Assembly (NCBI RefSeq): GCF_015207035.1
Contig: NZ_JADEXQ010000045.1
Coordinates: forward strand, 1-48,233
Length of the DNA: 48,233 nucleotides
Source: Romeriopsis navalis LEGE 11480
GTDB lineage: Bacteria; Cyanobacteriota; Cyanobacteriia; Leptolyngbyales; Leptolyngbyaceae
Direction: 5' to 3'
Within the stretch, counting starts at the first letter, position 1. The number at the start of each line of letters is the position of its first letter. Of the stretch, positions 16,690 to 26,313 are shown in pieces. The notes below the pieces were generated by a model. It searched no databases. It was not told where the DNA came from and saw nothing but the letters and a program-made list of their open reading frames with translations. The translations under genes and the position numbers were made by a program.

Positions 16690-17297
16690 GCCACTTCTCC
16701 ATCAAACAAACTAATCCATAGGCGTTGTAAACCGGATGTGCCGGTGCAAAACAGAAGACGCGTGAGTTGTTCAAGCGCCAGTGTATTTAGGGCTTCATCG
16801 GAATCATAAAGGCTCATCGTGCGCCGCTGATTCATGCGGGCGCGGAATAAGGCACGATAGCGATCGAGATAGTCTTGCAGTTGTAATACTTGAATCGCTG
16901 AGTCTTCCCCTTGCGCCATCTGGCGTTGGGCCAAAACCAACTGGCGAAGGATCACCGTGAGCCGACGGGCTAAATTGCAAATAATCACCGTCAGGGCTTT
17001 GGCTTCGGATAGATTCATGGGCTGACGTTGGCTGAGCCGGCGCATGGGGTTAGTGCTGCGGAGACGCCAAAGTGCAACCCGATGGCGGATCACACTTTGC
17101 AGATCAAGTTCCTGCGACACGGCCAAAATAGCTTCTGAGCCAGTTAAATCCAGCGCTTCGATCGCCAATAGTAGCAAATCGAGCTGTGAACGGGTGCGAC
17201 GGGGACATTCACTGTCTTCCGCGAGGACGTTGGGTAAAGTTTCCAAAATCAAGGGCGTCGCTGCCGTGGAATTGGGGATAGGGGGGTTCTCTTGCAT
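16686..17297 (-). CDS. DUF3038 protein
   Basis: A helical cyanobacterial protein. The ATG at 17297 has a GAAGG ribosome binding site 6 bases upstream and is preferred over ATG 17318 and TTG 17366; this gives about 203 residues. Conserved segments are QLDLLLLAIEALDLTGSEA, LRSTNPMRR and the long helices LSEAKALTVIICNLARRLTV and LRQLVLAQRQMAQG. It has no membrane segment or enzyme motif. The stop overlaps the start of the DUF4335 gene (ATGA-type overlap), and the two families are regularly paired in cyanobacteria, so they probably act together. Confidence 0.9.
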   Translation of the reverse strand: MQENPPIPNSTAATPLILETLPNVLAEDSECPRRTRSQLDLLLLAIEALDLTGSEAILAVSQELDLQSVIRHRVALWRLRSTNPMRRLSQRQPMNLSEAKALTVIICNLARRLTVILRQLVLAQRQMAQGEDSAIQVLQLQDYLDRYRALFRARMNQRRTMSLYDSDEALNTLALEQLTRLLFCTGTSGLQRLWISLFDGEVA

Positions 17298-17834
17298 TAC
17301 GCCTTCGGAGACAATCATGAGTTCACGCAGATAGAAACGATTGAGAGAGCAACAGTGCCGACTCAACGGCTGACTGGAGGATGTTGGTGAGAGTTCCTGC
17401 CGGAAACCTGCCGAATCTAAAATCCAGGGCTTACCGCAAACGATTTCAGCAATTCATGCTCTAGATCGGTTCACACCAACGACATCTACCGTAACTAGCA
17501 TGGGCAAGTGCGACCCATTTCTATCTGGTTGGGGGCAACTCCTGCTCGAATGTCGGTTTGACGGTCTCACCACGCGAAGTGATGTTTGGGTGTCGCACAG
17601 ACATACAGTCAGGGTTAATTTGGTACTGTTGATATAGATCCACAGTCAAGCAGCATTTTACCGGAAGGTTAGAGCCGCAGGGTACTTTTTTTGCGTCTGT
17701 GACGTTTTGCGATGAGAAATTTTCCCGGTTGATGGGATTTCCTGCTCTGTCTTGCTGTGGGAATCGGCCGCTCTCCGTTATATTTATTAATGATTAACTC
17801 TGATTCCGACCTCATCTAAGGCACCGCAAGACTT
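17298..17834. other. 537-base divergent intergenic region
   Basis: Separates DUF3038 (minus) from the PsbP-like gene (plus). It contains several A+T-rich -10-like stretches (for example GATATAGAT near 17630 and TATATTTATTAATG near 17780) but no clear -35/-10 pair, terminator or repeat. A 45-codon frame near 17500 has no support. Confidence 0.5.
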
Positions 17835-18380
17835 ATGCTTAAACGGCTTCTGGCAATCTTCCTAGTTATGTGCACCACGCTGACGCTACAAGGCTGTACG
17901 TCCCTCGGCGGTGGCCTGAACGCCTTTGTGGACGATATTGATGGGTATCGCTTCCTCTATCCCAATGGCTGGGTTCAGATTGCTGTTTCGAATGGCCCAG
18001 ATGTGGTATTCCACGACATTATTGAGCAGACGGAAAATGTCAGCGTTGTGATCAATCCGGTGCCTGGTCGGAAAACGTTATCGGATTTAGGCACGCCGGG
18101 GGAAGTGGGATATCAATTGTCGAATTCGGCGATTGCACCTCCGGGGTCCGGTCGAACGGCGGAACTCGTGGATGCTCAAGAACGCGATGTCAATGGTCGG
18201 ATTTATTACACATTGGAATATTTGGTGAAGCTCTCTGATGGCCGTGAACGTCATAATCTCGCGAGTGCTTCAATTAGCCGCGGTAAGCTGTTTACCATCA
18301 ATGCGTCGACGCCGGAAGGGCGTTGGGCTGATATGCAAGATGCCCTGCAACGCTCGGTGCAGTCATTTTTGGTTAATTAG
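17835..18380 (+). CDS. psbP: PsbP-like photosystem II lipoprotein (CyanoP)
   Basis: A thylakoid-lumen lipoprotein of 181 residues that supports photosystem II assembly or the oxygen-evolving side. A lipoprotein signal peptide ends in LQGC with Cys21 as the lipidated residue. The PsbP fold starts with DDIDGYRFLYPNGWVQIAVS and continues with VFHDIIEQTENVSVVINPV, AELVDAQERDVNGRIYYTLEY and the closing FTINASTPEGRWADM..LQRSVQSF. The ATG at 17835 fits the signal peptide. maf follows after 19 bases on the same strand, so they are probably co-transcribed. Confidence 0.95.
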   Translation: MLKRLLAIFLVMCTTLTLQGCTSLGGGLNAFVDDIDGYRFLYPNGWVQIAVSNGPDVVFHDIIEQTENVSVVINPVPGRKTLSDLGTPGEVGYQLSNSAIAPPGSGRTAELVDAQERDVNGRIYYTLEYLVKLSDGRERHNLASASISRGKLFTINASTPEGRWADMQDALQRSVQSFLVN

Positions 18381-18399
18381 TTTTTAGGGTGAGACTGGC

Positions 18400-19014
18400 A
18401 TGTTGCCGCGATTTATTTTGGCCTCGCAATCCCCGGCCCGTCGGCGCTTGTTGCAGCAGGCCGGGATTGAGCCGGAATGCATGCCGAGTCAGTTTGACGA
18501 GGATTCAATTCAGTCGCCAAATCCCTCACATCTAGTTGAGAGTTTGGCGATCGGTAAAGCGACCGTGATTGCCCAGAAACTAGCGAAATCATCGCCACAA
18601 TCGGCGGTGGTTTTGGGTTGCGACTCGGTACTCGCAATTAATGGCGAAATTCACGGTAAACCGGACAGTCCTAGTCATGCGATCGAACGCTGGCAATACA
18701 TGCGTGGGCGAGTTGGCGAGTTATATACCGGTCACGCCTTAATTCAGCTTCTGCCAACGGGGTCATCGCGCCAACTAGTGCGTTGTGCGATGACCCAGGT
18801 ACATTTTGCCCAGCCGACGGATCGCCAGATTCGAGCCTACGTGGCCTCAGGTGAGCCGTTGCATTGTGCAGGGTGTTTTGCCCTAGAAGGGAAAGGCAGT
18901 TTATTTATTGAGCGATTGCAGGGGTGCCACACGAATGTGATTGGGCTGAGTATGCCACTGCTACGCCAGATGTTAGGAGAAATGGATTGTGACGTGACGG
19001 CTTTTTGGCGCTGA
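18400..19014 (+). CDS. maf: Maf-type nucleoside triphosphate pyrophosphatase
   Basis: Hydrolyses non-canonical or modified nucleoside triphosphates (dTTP/UTP type in related enzymes), keeping them out of nucleic acids. The 204 residues carry the signature [18 protein letters not shown] (5-22), the catalytic Asp75 in [18 protein letters not shown] and the [12 protein letters not shown] segment. The C-terminal [20 protein letters not shown] loop and IGLSMPLL are also typical. It begins 19 bases after the PsbP-like gene. Confidence 0.95.
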   Translation: MLPRFILASQSPARRRLLQQAGIEPECMPSQFDEDSIQSPNPSHLVESLAIGKATVIAQKLAKSSPQSAVVLGCDSVLAINGEIHGKPDSPSHAIERWQYMRGRVGELYTGHALIQLLPTGSSRQLVRCAMTQVHFAQPTDRQIRAYVASGEPLHCAGCFALEGKGSLFIERLQGCHTNVIGLSMPLLRQMLGEMDCDVTAFWR

Positions 19015-19020
19015 TGCTGC

Positions 19021-19060
19021 GGTGTCAAGCCCAACAACGTGGTGTGAAGCCCAACAAAGC
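19021..19060. repeat. 20-bp tandem repeat, two copies
   Basis: GGTGTCAAGCCCAACAACGT (19021-19040) and GGTGTGAAGCCCAACAAAGC (19041-19060) match at 17 of 20 positions. The pair fills the gap between the converging maf and aat genes. Confidence 0.75.
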
Positions 19061-19065
19061 GGGGT

Positions 19066-19638
19066 TTAGCAAAAATCACAATTTTGGGCCATCGCCGTCT
19101 CCAGCAATCCATCATATTCCTCACTCCGAATCATGTAAGCGCCAAACCGTTCGAGATGTGGGTTCATGAGCTGTGCATCGAAGAGGGTGAATTGGCGTTG
19201 ACGCAGATGCTCAACTAATTTGACCATCGCAACTTTTGAGCCTTCCGGAATCCGAAAAAACATTGATTCTCCAATGAATGCCCCGTGGATCACAATGCCC
19301 AGAATCCCACCGGCAAGTTGGTCGCCTTGCCATGTTTCAAAGCTGTGGGCCCACCCAGCGGCATAGAGGGTGCGGTAAATTTCTTTAAGTTCGTCGGAAA
19401 TCCAAGTTTCTTCACGATCGCTGCAGCCCTCAATCACGGCATCAAAGGCCCGGTCGATCGCGACGTCGAATCGCTGTTGGTTGAGCACCCGCTGGAGTGA
19501 TTTGGGATAGCGAAAGCGTTGATCCAGGGGGATTAACGTTCTGGCTTGACTGCGATACCAACCGAGTTGATCCGTTTCATCTGCCATCAAGAAATAGCCT
19601 TGAGCATAACCATTGACGATCGAAGACAGGTCAAACAT
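19066..19638 (-). CDS. aat: leucyl/phenylalanyl-tRNA--protein transferase
   Basis: Adds Leu or Phe from aminoacyl-tRNA to proteins with N-terminal Arg or Lys, marking them for ClpAP/ClpS degradation (N-degron pathway). The family body is clear: [28 protein letters not shown], the RRVL-like [41 protein letters not shown] and [20 protein letters not shown]. At 190 residues it is shorter than the E. coli enzyme (about 234), mainly at the N-terminus, as in other cyanobacteria. The ATG at 19638 is used. The gene converges on maf. Confidence 0.95.
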   Translation of the reverse strand: MFDLSSIVNGYAQGYFLMADETDQLGWYRSQARTLIPLDQRFRYPKSLQRVLNQQRFDVAIDRAFDAVIEGCSDREETWISDELKEIYRTLYAAGWAHSFETWQGDQLAGGILGIVIHGAFIGESMFFRIPEGSKVAMVKLVEHLRQRQFTLFDAQLMNPHLERFGAYMIRSEEYDGLLETAMAQNCDFC

Positions 19639-19787
19639 GATGAATGGTGCAACCCAAATGGAAATGTCATTGTGTATGGATCAACGCATTGTTCAGCATT
19701 ATGCGTTTGTGTTTGATTTTACGTTGATTCAATCCCTGTCTGCTGCGATCTCGTCTCTCTGTATTTTGTTGCGTGGGTGTGACCGGA

Positions 19788-22382
19788 TTAGCAATAACAA
19801 GCGGCTAAGTGCTGATCGACGATGGTGGCCAGTTGTTTGAGTTTGACGGGTTTGGCGAGGTAGTCATTTGCACCGGCTTTGAGACAGCGGTCGGCATCAC
19901 CGGGCATGGCCAGGGCGGTTAAGGCGATGATTGGGACTTGGCCGCAGGCGGATGGGTCGCGGCGGATTTGTCGTGTGGCCTCAAGGCCATCCATTTGGGG
20001 CATTTGAATATCCATTAAGATCAGTTGTGGTTGTTTGCTGCAATTGATTTCGATCGCCTCGAGCCCATTTTGGGCAATCAGTACCTGATAGCCTTGAGCG
20101 TTTAAATAATCAGTCAAAATCTCAATATTCATCGCATTATCTTCAGCCAACAAGATTAATGGGGCTTCACGATGAATGACTTTGGGTGGCCATACCTCAA
20201 GGCTGGGCTGGGGAACTTCTGGGTTGCGCAGAGGGGTGATGGGTAGTTCAACGGTAAAACAGCTGCCGCTATTTTCGGTACTCTCGACGGAAATTGTGCC
20301 GTTGTGGAGATTCACAATCCGTTTGACTAAGGTCAAGCCGAGTCCGGTGCCAGAAAATTGGCGGCTGAGATTACTGTCAATTTGGATAAATGGCTGGAAT
20401 AGTTGTGGTAAATCATCGGGCGCAATGCCAATGCCATTATCTTTGATCTGGAATTGAAACCGTTTGGTGATCGCGTCATATTGCGTGTTTAATTCAACAC
20501 AACCGCCACCGGGCGTGAATTTGACGGCATTACTGAGCAAATTAATTAAGACTTGGCGCATCCGTCGCTCGTCAACGTATATGTAATCTTCGCCATAATT
20601 GCCATCATGTTTTAGCTGGATCACTTTGTTGATGGCTGTTTGGCGCACAAAGCTCAAACTGGACTCACATAGATACTTTAATGAGGTATTGCTGGGTTTG
20701 ATGGCTAGTTTGTTAGCTTCGATTTTGGCTAAATCGAGAATGTCATTAATCAGCTCAAGTAAGTGTTGACCGCTTTGTTCGATGATTTTGAGCGATTTGC
20801 GATATTGGCCACTGAGGGGGCCATAGACTTCATCGAGGACAGCTTCCGAAATGCCTAAAATTGCATTTAACGGCGTGCGTAATTCGTGACTCATATTTGC
20901 GAGAAATTCGTCTTTGAGGCGTGTCGCACGGGCGAGTTCGGAGTTGCTGATCTGCAGCTGTTCATTGGTTTTAATGAGTCGGTCTTCTGCCAGCCGGCGC
21001 GGGGTAATATCGGCGGTATAACCCACGGCTTCGATCGCCACACCATTTGCGTCAACTAGCACCTTCATTGCACTATAGAGCCATTGATAGGTGCCTAAAT
21101 TATTCCGTAGTCGGTACTCGGCTTGGCATTCACCTTGGTTGCGAATGGTGTTGCAGTAGAGCCGGAATATGTGATGCCGGTCCTGGGGATGAATTCGTTT
21201 GGCCCAGTTCGATAATGAGCCCATAAATTGGCTCGTTTGATAGCCGAGGATGGCTTCAACGTTCTCACTAATAAAGGAGATTTGATGCGTGCCCGGATCA
21301 CGGGCATCCGGCTTGAGACTAATACTGTGAATAATGGCGGGGGTGGTCGCGACTAAAAAATGTAAACGGGCTTGGGCCTGTTGGAGAGCTTGTTCGGCCA
21401 GCTTGCGGGTATTAATATCGCGGATAATGCCTTGAAAGCCAATCAAATTGCCATATTCGTCTTCGAGGGGGGCAGAATTGTTGGCGGCCGCCCAGAAATA
21501 GGAGCCATCCTGTCGCCGCAACCGAAATTCAAACTCATTGTTCTGTTGCCGTTTGAGCAGCTGAAGTTTGAGCATCCGATACATTCTGGGCAAATCATCA
21601 GGATGTGTTAGGTGGGTGAATGACTTATTGATGTAGTCCTGTGGGGCAAACCCCACCATATCTTGGAATTTGGGTGAGAGGTAGCTAAAACGACCGTCGA
21701 TCGTGATCATAAAAATCACATCATTGGCATTTTCCACCAGTTGTTGGAAGGTTCTAGCGGCGTGAAATTCTTCCGAGTTAGGGCATGGCAGGTGCCGGAC
21801 GGGAATTGTCCAGGTGGGGGTGAGCGGCTCTGACGACTTGATTGATGGGCCTTGTATCGCAACTTCATGCGCTGTCGGTTGGGGTGTCCCTGCTTCTAGA
21901 TGTTTCAGCGAAATTGCCGCTTGGCAGCAGATGCCTTTGATTAAGCGAATTTGGCTGTTGCTCCAGGGTGGAATGGGTGTGTGTGGTGCCGCTGGATCAT
22001 CCCCCGGGGTGCTTGATTGCTTCTCAATATAAATTGCGCCCAGTAGCTGTTTATCGTAGGTCAGTGGTAAGCAGAGCAAATGTCGTGGCGATCGTGATTG
22101 CCAGTATGGATCGCCTCTGAAAGGATGGTGATCGGTGAGGTCATTGATCACAATGGCTCCCTGGCAGCCCAAGACTGTTTTGAGCATTACCTGCGGAATT
22201 CCCGCAAAACTAGTTAAGGGAATTTGTGCGTAGGATTGTGATTGTAACTGATGCTCGGACTGAACCGAAATTCGCCAAACTGTCTCTGTATCTCTGGTTC
22301 GCGTGATCACAACACACCGATCAATATCGAAATCGGTGCTCAGGGTTTGTAGCAGAGTCTGAAAGATAAAGCGCTGTGACAT
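19788..22382 (-). CDS. hybrid sensor histidine kinase (GAF-PAS-PAS-HisKA-HATPase-REC)
   Basis: The longest frame starts at a TTG (22421); the ATG at 22382 is preferred and gives 864 residues. In that numbering: GAF about 10-165; PAS about 210-330 (LVENANDVIFMITIDGRFSY); second PAS about 340-465; dimerisation H-box with His499 in FLANMSHELRTPLNAIL; ATP-binding N box (LINLLSNAVKFTPGGG) and G boxes (DNGIGIAPDD, GTGLGLTLV); receiver domain about 742-860 with Asp791 in LILMDIQMPQMDG. There is no membrane segment, so the kinase is soluble. The GAF domain lacks the bilin-attachment Cys motif, so the signal is unknown. No cognate regulator lies beside it. Confidence 0.95.
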   Translation of the reverse strand: MSQRFIFQTLLQTLSTDFDIDRCVVITRTRDTETVWRISVQSEHQLQSQSYAQIPLTSFAGIPQVMLKTVLGCQGAIVINDLTDHHPFRGDPYWQSRSPRHLLCLPLTYDKQLLGAIYIEKQSSTPGDDPAAPHTPIPPWSNSQIRLIKGICCQAAISLKHLEAGTPQPTAHEVAIQGPSIKSSEPLTPTWTIPVRHLPCPNSEEFHAARTFQQLVENANDVIFMITIDGRFSYLSPKFQDMVGFAPQDYINKSFTHLTHPDDLPRMYRMLKLQLLKRQQNNEFEFRLRRQDGSYFWAAANNSAPLEDEYGNLIGFQGIIRDINTRKLAEQALQQAQARLHFLVATTPAIIHSISLKPDARDPGTHQISFISENVEAILGYQTSQFMGSLSNWAKRIHPQDRHHIFRLYCNTIRNQGECQAEYRLRNNLGTYQWLYSAMKVLVDANGVAIEAVGYTADITPRRLAEDRLIKTNEQLQISNSELARATRLKDEFLANMSHELRTPLNAILGISEAVLDEVYGPLSGQYRKSLKIIEQSGQHLLELINDILDLAKIEANKLAIKPSNTSLKYLCESSLSFVRQTAINKVIQLKHDGNYGEDYIYVDERRMRQVLINLLSNAVKFTPGGGCVELNTQYDAITKRFQFQIKDNGIGIAPDDLPQLFQPFIQIDSNLSRQFSGTGLGLTLVKRIVNLHNGTISVESTENSGSCFTVELPITPLRNPEVPQPSLEVWPPKVIHREAPLILLAEDNAMNIEILTDYLNAQGYQVLIAQNGLEAIEINCSKQPQLILMDIQMPQMDGLEATRQIRRDPSACGQVPIIALTALAMPGDADRCLKAGANDYLAKPVKLKQLATIVDQHLAACYC

Positions 22383-22516
22383 AAATTTCAGTGTGGGGTG
22401 TTTAAGGGGTAAACCACACAACTCGGTCGAATCAGCAACAGGGGATGGGCGGCGGTCGGACTAAAACTACTGTTCGTGCTGTTGGACTAGCACGGTGTTA
22501 CTTCTGAGGATAGGGA

Positions 22517-23452
22517 TTACTTGGACTGGGTCTCGGCATAGGCATCATAGACACCCTGGACGTTATACCAATTGAGGAAAATGCGGGCGGCTTCGAGGGC
22601 AAGCTGGGGCTTGCCTTGGTCAATGAGCCATTGCAACAGTGGGGCCATTGTGTTTTCGTTGAGACGCCCACCCAGGGATAGCAGTCCCCACAGGAGTTTG
22701 TGTAACCAGGTCATTTGGATCATCATGCGGACTTCCCAGGTCGGATGTTTTTCGTAGAACAACACCCCCATGCGCCCCCGCTGGATTTCTTGGTCAATTA
22801 ACTTGGGAATTTGTTCGAGGCTAAATGCTGGATGCCAGTGATAGCCTACGGCATCCGGGGCCTTGAGTAATTTCAAACCGAGACGTTTGAGGCGGACACC
22901 GAGTTCTAAATCCTCCCAGCCGTATAGTTGAAAGCCGGTATCAAATAGTCCGGCTTCAACCAGCCAATGTTTGGCGATCGCAACATTGCCAGTGGCAAAG
23001 AAGGCAGCAGAAAAGTCAGTGACTTTATAGGGCTCGGCGGTTGGATCATCGAAATTGGCAGTGTTGATCACCCGGCCGTAGGTGAAAAAGTGATCGTTGC
23101 CGAGGGCCAGTTGACCATCGCGCAGCATTTCGCCATGGGCCTGCAAAAAGCGACTGGTGACGACTAAATCACTATCAATGAAAACGATCGTATCGCCTTG
23201 CGCTTCCTGGACGCCAAGATTACGGGCGGCTGAGGGCCCCATATGTTGCTGTTCAAATAGCTGCACATGGGGGAAATCAGCCGCATTTTGGCGCAGCCAA
23301 GCAATGGTGCCATCGGTTGAGCCATCGTCAACGACGACGATTTCATAGGCCTCAATCACTTCTGGATCGTACTGTTGACCTTCCAGCGCCCGCAGACACT
23401 TCTCCAAAATCGGCAGGCGATTATAGGTCGGAATAACCACACTCAAAAACAC
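22517..23452 (-). CDS. family 2 glycosyltransferase
   Basis: A GT-A fold transferase of 311 residues for polysaccharide or glycolipid synthesis. Visible are the N-terminal LSVVIPTYNRLPILEKCL, the sugar-nucleotide site VVVDDGSTDGTIAWL, the DxD-type metal site FIDSDLVV and the acceptor-side FDTGFQLYGWEDLELGVRLK (ED motif). The start is GTG at 23452. No membrane helix is evident. It is on the same strand as, and 112 bases downstream of, the GH57 gene. Donor and acceptor are unknown. Confidence 0.93.
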   Translation of the reverse strand: MFLSVVIPTYNRLPILEKCLRALEGQQYDPEVIEAYEIVVVDDGSTDGTIAWLRQNAADFPHVQLFEQQHMGPSAARNLGVQEAQGDTIVFIDSDLVVTSRFLQAHGEMLRDGQLALGNDHFFTYGRVINTANFDDPTAEPYKVTDFSAAFFATGNVAIAKHWLVEAGLFDTGFQLYGWEDLELGVRLKRLGLKLLKAPDAVGYHWHPAFSLEQIPKLIDQEIQRGRMGVLFYEKHPTWEVRMMIQMTWLHKLLWGLLSLGGRLNENTMAPLLQWLIDQGKPQLALEAARIFLNWYNVQGVYDAYAETQSK

Positions 23453-23564
23453 ACAAGACTCCAGCCAAGATTTAAGTTATGAAAACACAAGATAAGGACA
23501 GGAACTCATTGTAAAGAGGCAGGGAATATTGAGTATCCCTATGAAACGTAGAAAAAGTAAAAAA

Positions 23565-25808
23565 CTAGGGAATTGTCAGGTTGATCATCCCGGTTTCGGG
23601 AATTAACTGACGGTACCGTCCACCCTCTGACATTACTAGGATAAGCTGCAATGTCGCATCTGGCTCGATGCCTAAATCCGTCCAAGGCAGACTCAATTCG
23701 AGACATCGATCAAGACCAATTTGTGCCCGTGTTGCTCGCGATTCCCAGCGCCAATGCTCGATCGCTTCTTGGAGCCAAATTGTTTTGGTCAGTAGATTAA
23801 TTCCGAGGTGATGGTGGTAGTGGTGATCGAGGGGCGACTGTGATGCTAGCTCCACTAGGGGGATGGGGCTGTTATGCATGGTTTTGTTGCTGTAGTACCA
23901 GAACAGATTGAGTTCGGAGGGAACGTCACTACCGATTTTGATGCCAGCCTTGAAGTCAAGGCGTAGATAGAGGTTGTGGTGGTTCACCCCATACCAGAGG
24001 CGTTGAATGGCGCTGCTTTGGTGCATCGTGCCCCGGGCTCCCCCCAATTCGATGCGGCCGGCTTTATCCCAATCTTGTTCGTCGCCGCTGCCATCGATGC
24101 GGGCGTTTACATAACCTTCTGGTTGGCGCGTATCGCGTGTGGTATGTGTTTCGATCGGGCGGCGAACATTATCGGGAATCGGCTCATTTAAACTTTGGTA
24201 TAGCGCCATCAGATGTTCACGGAACAACTGGTCAAACATGGCATCTTGATTGGACGAATGTCCTTCACCAAACCACCAAAACCAGTCGGATCCTTCGGCG
24301 GCATAAAGGGCTTCCCAGGCCTCGGGATTGGTCGCTTCGGTGGCCTCGGGATGATTGGCGAGGGTTTGTCGCGCTGTCGTCAGCAGATCCCAGGCCCGAT
24401 TTTTGGCGGGGTCGCCAATCCAAGTTGTGAAGCTGCCATCGACCCAAGAACCACTGTGTAATTTTGCCGCCGGTAAGGTTTCACGGGGTGGGAATTGGTC
24501 GAGATACTCGCTTACCGTGACGAGTTTGATATTGGCATCGTCGCTTAACTGGCTGTAGAGGGATTCCAGGAAGGGTTTGCCATCCTGTTCATAGAATTCC
24601 CAGCAGTTCTCGCCGTCAAGGGCGATCGTGACTAACCAGGGTTCATCCAGACTGGTGGTGCCAGAGTCTTGTTGGGCTTGGAGATTTTGAGCAATGGTAT
24701 GCAGCTGTGTGACTAAATCGGTAGCGGCAGCGGCGGCGGGCATGCCCCCATAGGTAAAGCCGATTAAGTCGGAGAGCCGATGATCGCGGAAAACGATCGC
24801 TAAATCGCCGTGGGGGGTTTCTAACCGGTAGGGTTGGTAGAGTTTCTCCGGCGCCGTGATATGGCTTTTCTCATCACGTTGGAAGAAATGATCCAGGGTC
24901 CAGCCCAAAACCGCTTCATCACTGCAAATCCATTCGAACCCGGCTTGACTGATATCCGGCAGAATCGCCGGGCTGACCGATTGCTCTGAGGGCCAGAGGC
25001 CACGGGGCGCCCGATCGAAGCGATCGCTGTACATTTCTTTCGCTTTGCGCAGATGACGCGGCATATCTTCGGCCCACTGAAAGCGCTGCTCCGGCAGTGG
25101 TAGATCACGGACCGCGACCCGGCCGGAATTGGTATCGGCTAAGAGTGGCAGAATCGGATGGGTATAGGGAGTTGTGGTGATTTCCAACTGCCCGGCATTT
25201 TGCATTTTTTTATGTTGAGGGATAATGCGGCGGAGGATTTCCCGTTGTTTGGAATAGATGTGCTGGCGATCGGCTAATGTGAAGCCCCGATCTTTTTTCA
25301 ACCAGCCTGAAATTTGTGGATCGTCCCAAAATAGGGGATCAATCCAAGATAAATTGTGCCAGGCCAATAGGTCGCCAAAGTCGTCATCAGCCCAATTCTC
25401 AAAGCACCACCGCTGTCCTTTTGCTTGGCGGATTTCGTAGAGTTCGCTGTAGCGTGGGTGGGGATCAATCAGTGTCCGATGGTTGCCATCAAAAAAGTGG
25501 GCGACAATAAATTCTTTTTGCGCCTGGGTCAATTGCTCGATTGGCGTTAATGCGGCAGTTAGATAGGGGTCTAGTGCTGTGCCCGCAATATAATCTTCCA
25601 ACTGCATAATGAGTGAAGGCACGAGATTTACGGTTTGGTGCAGCTTCGGATATTGTTCGAGCAGTAAGACCAGATCGAGGTAATCCTTGGTGCCGTGCAG
25701 CCGGACCCAAGGTAGACGGTATTGGCCTTCGGCGGAGTTGCTCTGACGACTTTTGTAGAGGGGCTGATGTTGGTGCCAGATGAATGCAACGTGAAGCGGA
25801 TGGGGCAT
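23565..25808 (-). CDS. glycoside hydrolase family 57 (amylase/pullulanase type) with C-terminal beta-module
   Basis: An alpha-glucan active enzyme of 747 residues. GH57 marks are WHQHQPLY (11-18), RGLWPSEQSVSPAIL with likely nucleophile Glu275, FEWICSDEAVLGWTL, and the RDHRLSDLIGFTYG region containing the likely acid (Asp342 or Asp347). Catalytic and helical parts extend to about 560. Residues about 570-747 form a separate beta-rich module (YVNARIDGSGDEQDWDKAG, LYLRLDFKAGIKIG, LELSLPWTDLGIEPDA), like the DOMON/glucodextranase-type modules fused to GH57 enzymes. There is no signal peptide, so it is probably cytoplasmic and acts on glycogen or related dextrins. Confidence 0.95.
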   Translation of the reverse strand: MPHPLHVAFIWHQHQPLYKSRQSNSAEGQYRLPWVRLHGTKDYLDLVLLLEQYPKLHQTVNLVPSLIMQLEDYIAGTALDPYLTAALTPIEQLTQAQKEFIVAHFFDGNHRTLIDPHPRYSELYEIRQAKGQRWCFENWADDDFGDLLAWHNLSWIDPLFWDDPQISGWLKKDRGFTLADRQHIYSKQREILRRIIPQHKKMQNAGQLEITTTPYTHPILPLLADTNSGRVAVRDLPLPEQRFQWAEDMPRHLRKAKEMYSDRFDRAPRGLWPSEQSVSPAILPDISQAGFEWICSDEAVLGWTLDHFFQRDEKSHITAPEKLYQPYRLETPHGDLAIVFRDHRLSDLIGFTYGGMPAAAAATDLVTQLHTIAQNLQAQQDSGTTSLDEPWLVTIALDGENCWEFYEQDGKPFLESLYSQLSDDANIKLVTVSEYLDQFPPRETLPAAKLHSGSWVDGSFTTWIGDPAKNRAWDLLTTARQTLANHPEATEATNPEAWEALYAAEGSDWFWWFGEGHSSNQDAMFDQLFREHLMALYQSLNEPIPDNVRRPIETHTTRDTRQPEGYVNARIDGSGDEQDWDKAGRIELGGARGTMHQSSAIQRLWYGVNHHNLYLRLDFKAGIKIGSDVPSELNLFWYYSNKTMHNSPIPLVELASQSPLDHHYHHHLGINLLTKTIWLQEAIEHWRWESRATRAQIGLDRCLELSLPWTDLGIEPDATLQLILVMSEGGRYRQLIPETGMINLTIP

Positions 25809-25937
25809 AGGTACTTACGAGGTGCTGGAAGTTTTGCGGTTCACACGTCTCAAATTCTAATCACTTCCGATCGTTGTGGGTCTTAAAATTTATGGTGCGA
25901 ATTGCGCCATCAGCCTATCGCTCTAGGGCTGTGACAT

Positions 25938-25985
25938 AAAAAATGCCCCCGTCACAGTGATGTTTGAATTCACCGCCACGGGGCA
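25938..25985 (-). terminator. terminator behind the nfu gene
   Basis: On the minus strand TGCCCCGT pairs with ACGGGGGCA (one bulge) across a 25-base loop and runs into ATTTTTTAT. It lies 30 bases after the nfu stop. Confidence 0.7.
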
Positions 25986-26015
25986 GAAAGCCGATTGAAG
26001 TTCTCGTTAAAGGGG

Positions 26016-26252
26016 TTAAACAACCTGTTCAACTTCGTTGATTTCGGGAATCTGTTCTCGTAAACGTCGTTCGATGCCCATACGTAGCGTCATCGTGGAG
26101 CTGGGGCAGGAACCACAAGCGCCATTTAGTCGTAGTTTTACGGTCGGGCCATCAATGTCCACTAGCTCAACGTTGCCACCATCGGCCATGAGATAGGGAC
26201 GCAATTCGTCGAGTACAGTTTCGACGTTGTCATTGGTTAGTGCTAATGCCAT
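26016..26252 (-). CDS. nfu: NifU-like iron-sulfur scaffold (Nfu/CnfU)
   Basis: A 78-residue protein that consists only of the NifU C-terminal domain. It assembles and passes on iron-sulfur clusters, in cyanobacteria mostly for photosystem I and ferredoxin. The cluster-binding CxxC is Cys46-Gly-Ser-Cys49 in [17 protein letters not shown]. The helix [21 protein letters not shown] precedes it. Length and sequence match the single-domain cyanobacterial form. The start is ATG 26252, and a terminator follows. Confidence 0.96.
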   Translation of the reverse strand: MALALTNDNVETVLDELRPYLMADGGNVELVDIDGPTVKLRLNGACGSCPSSTMTLRMGIERRLREQIPEINEVEQVV

Positions 26253-26313
26253 GAATGTTACCTGTGAGTCGATTGATTATCCCAAGCAATGAGGTTGAGG
26301 CCAAAGGCTGGGT

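Noticed and set aside
17504-17641. 45-codon frame in the DUF3038/psbP intergenic region
   Set aside because: No ribosome binding site, and the composition is unlike neighbouring proteins.
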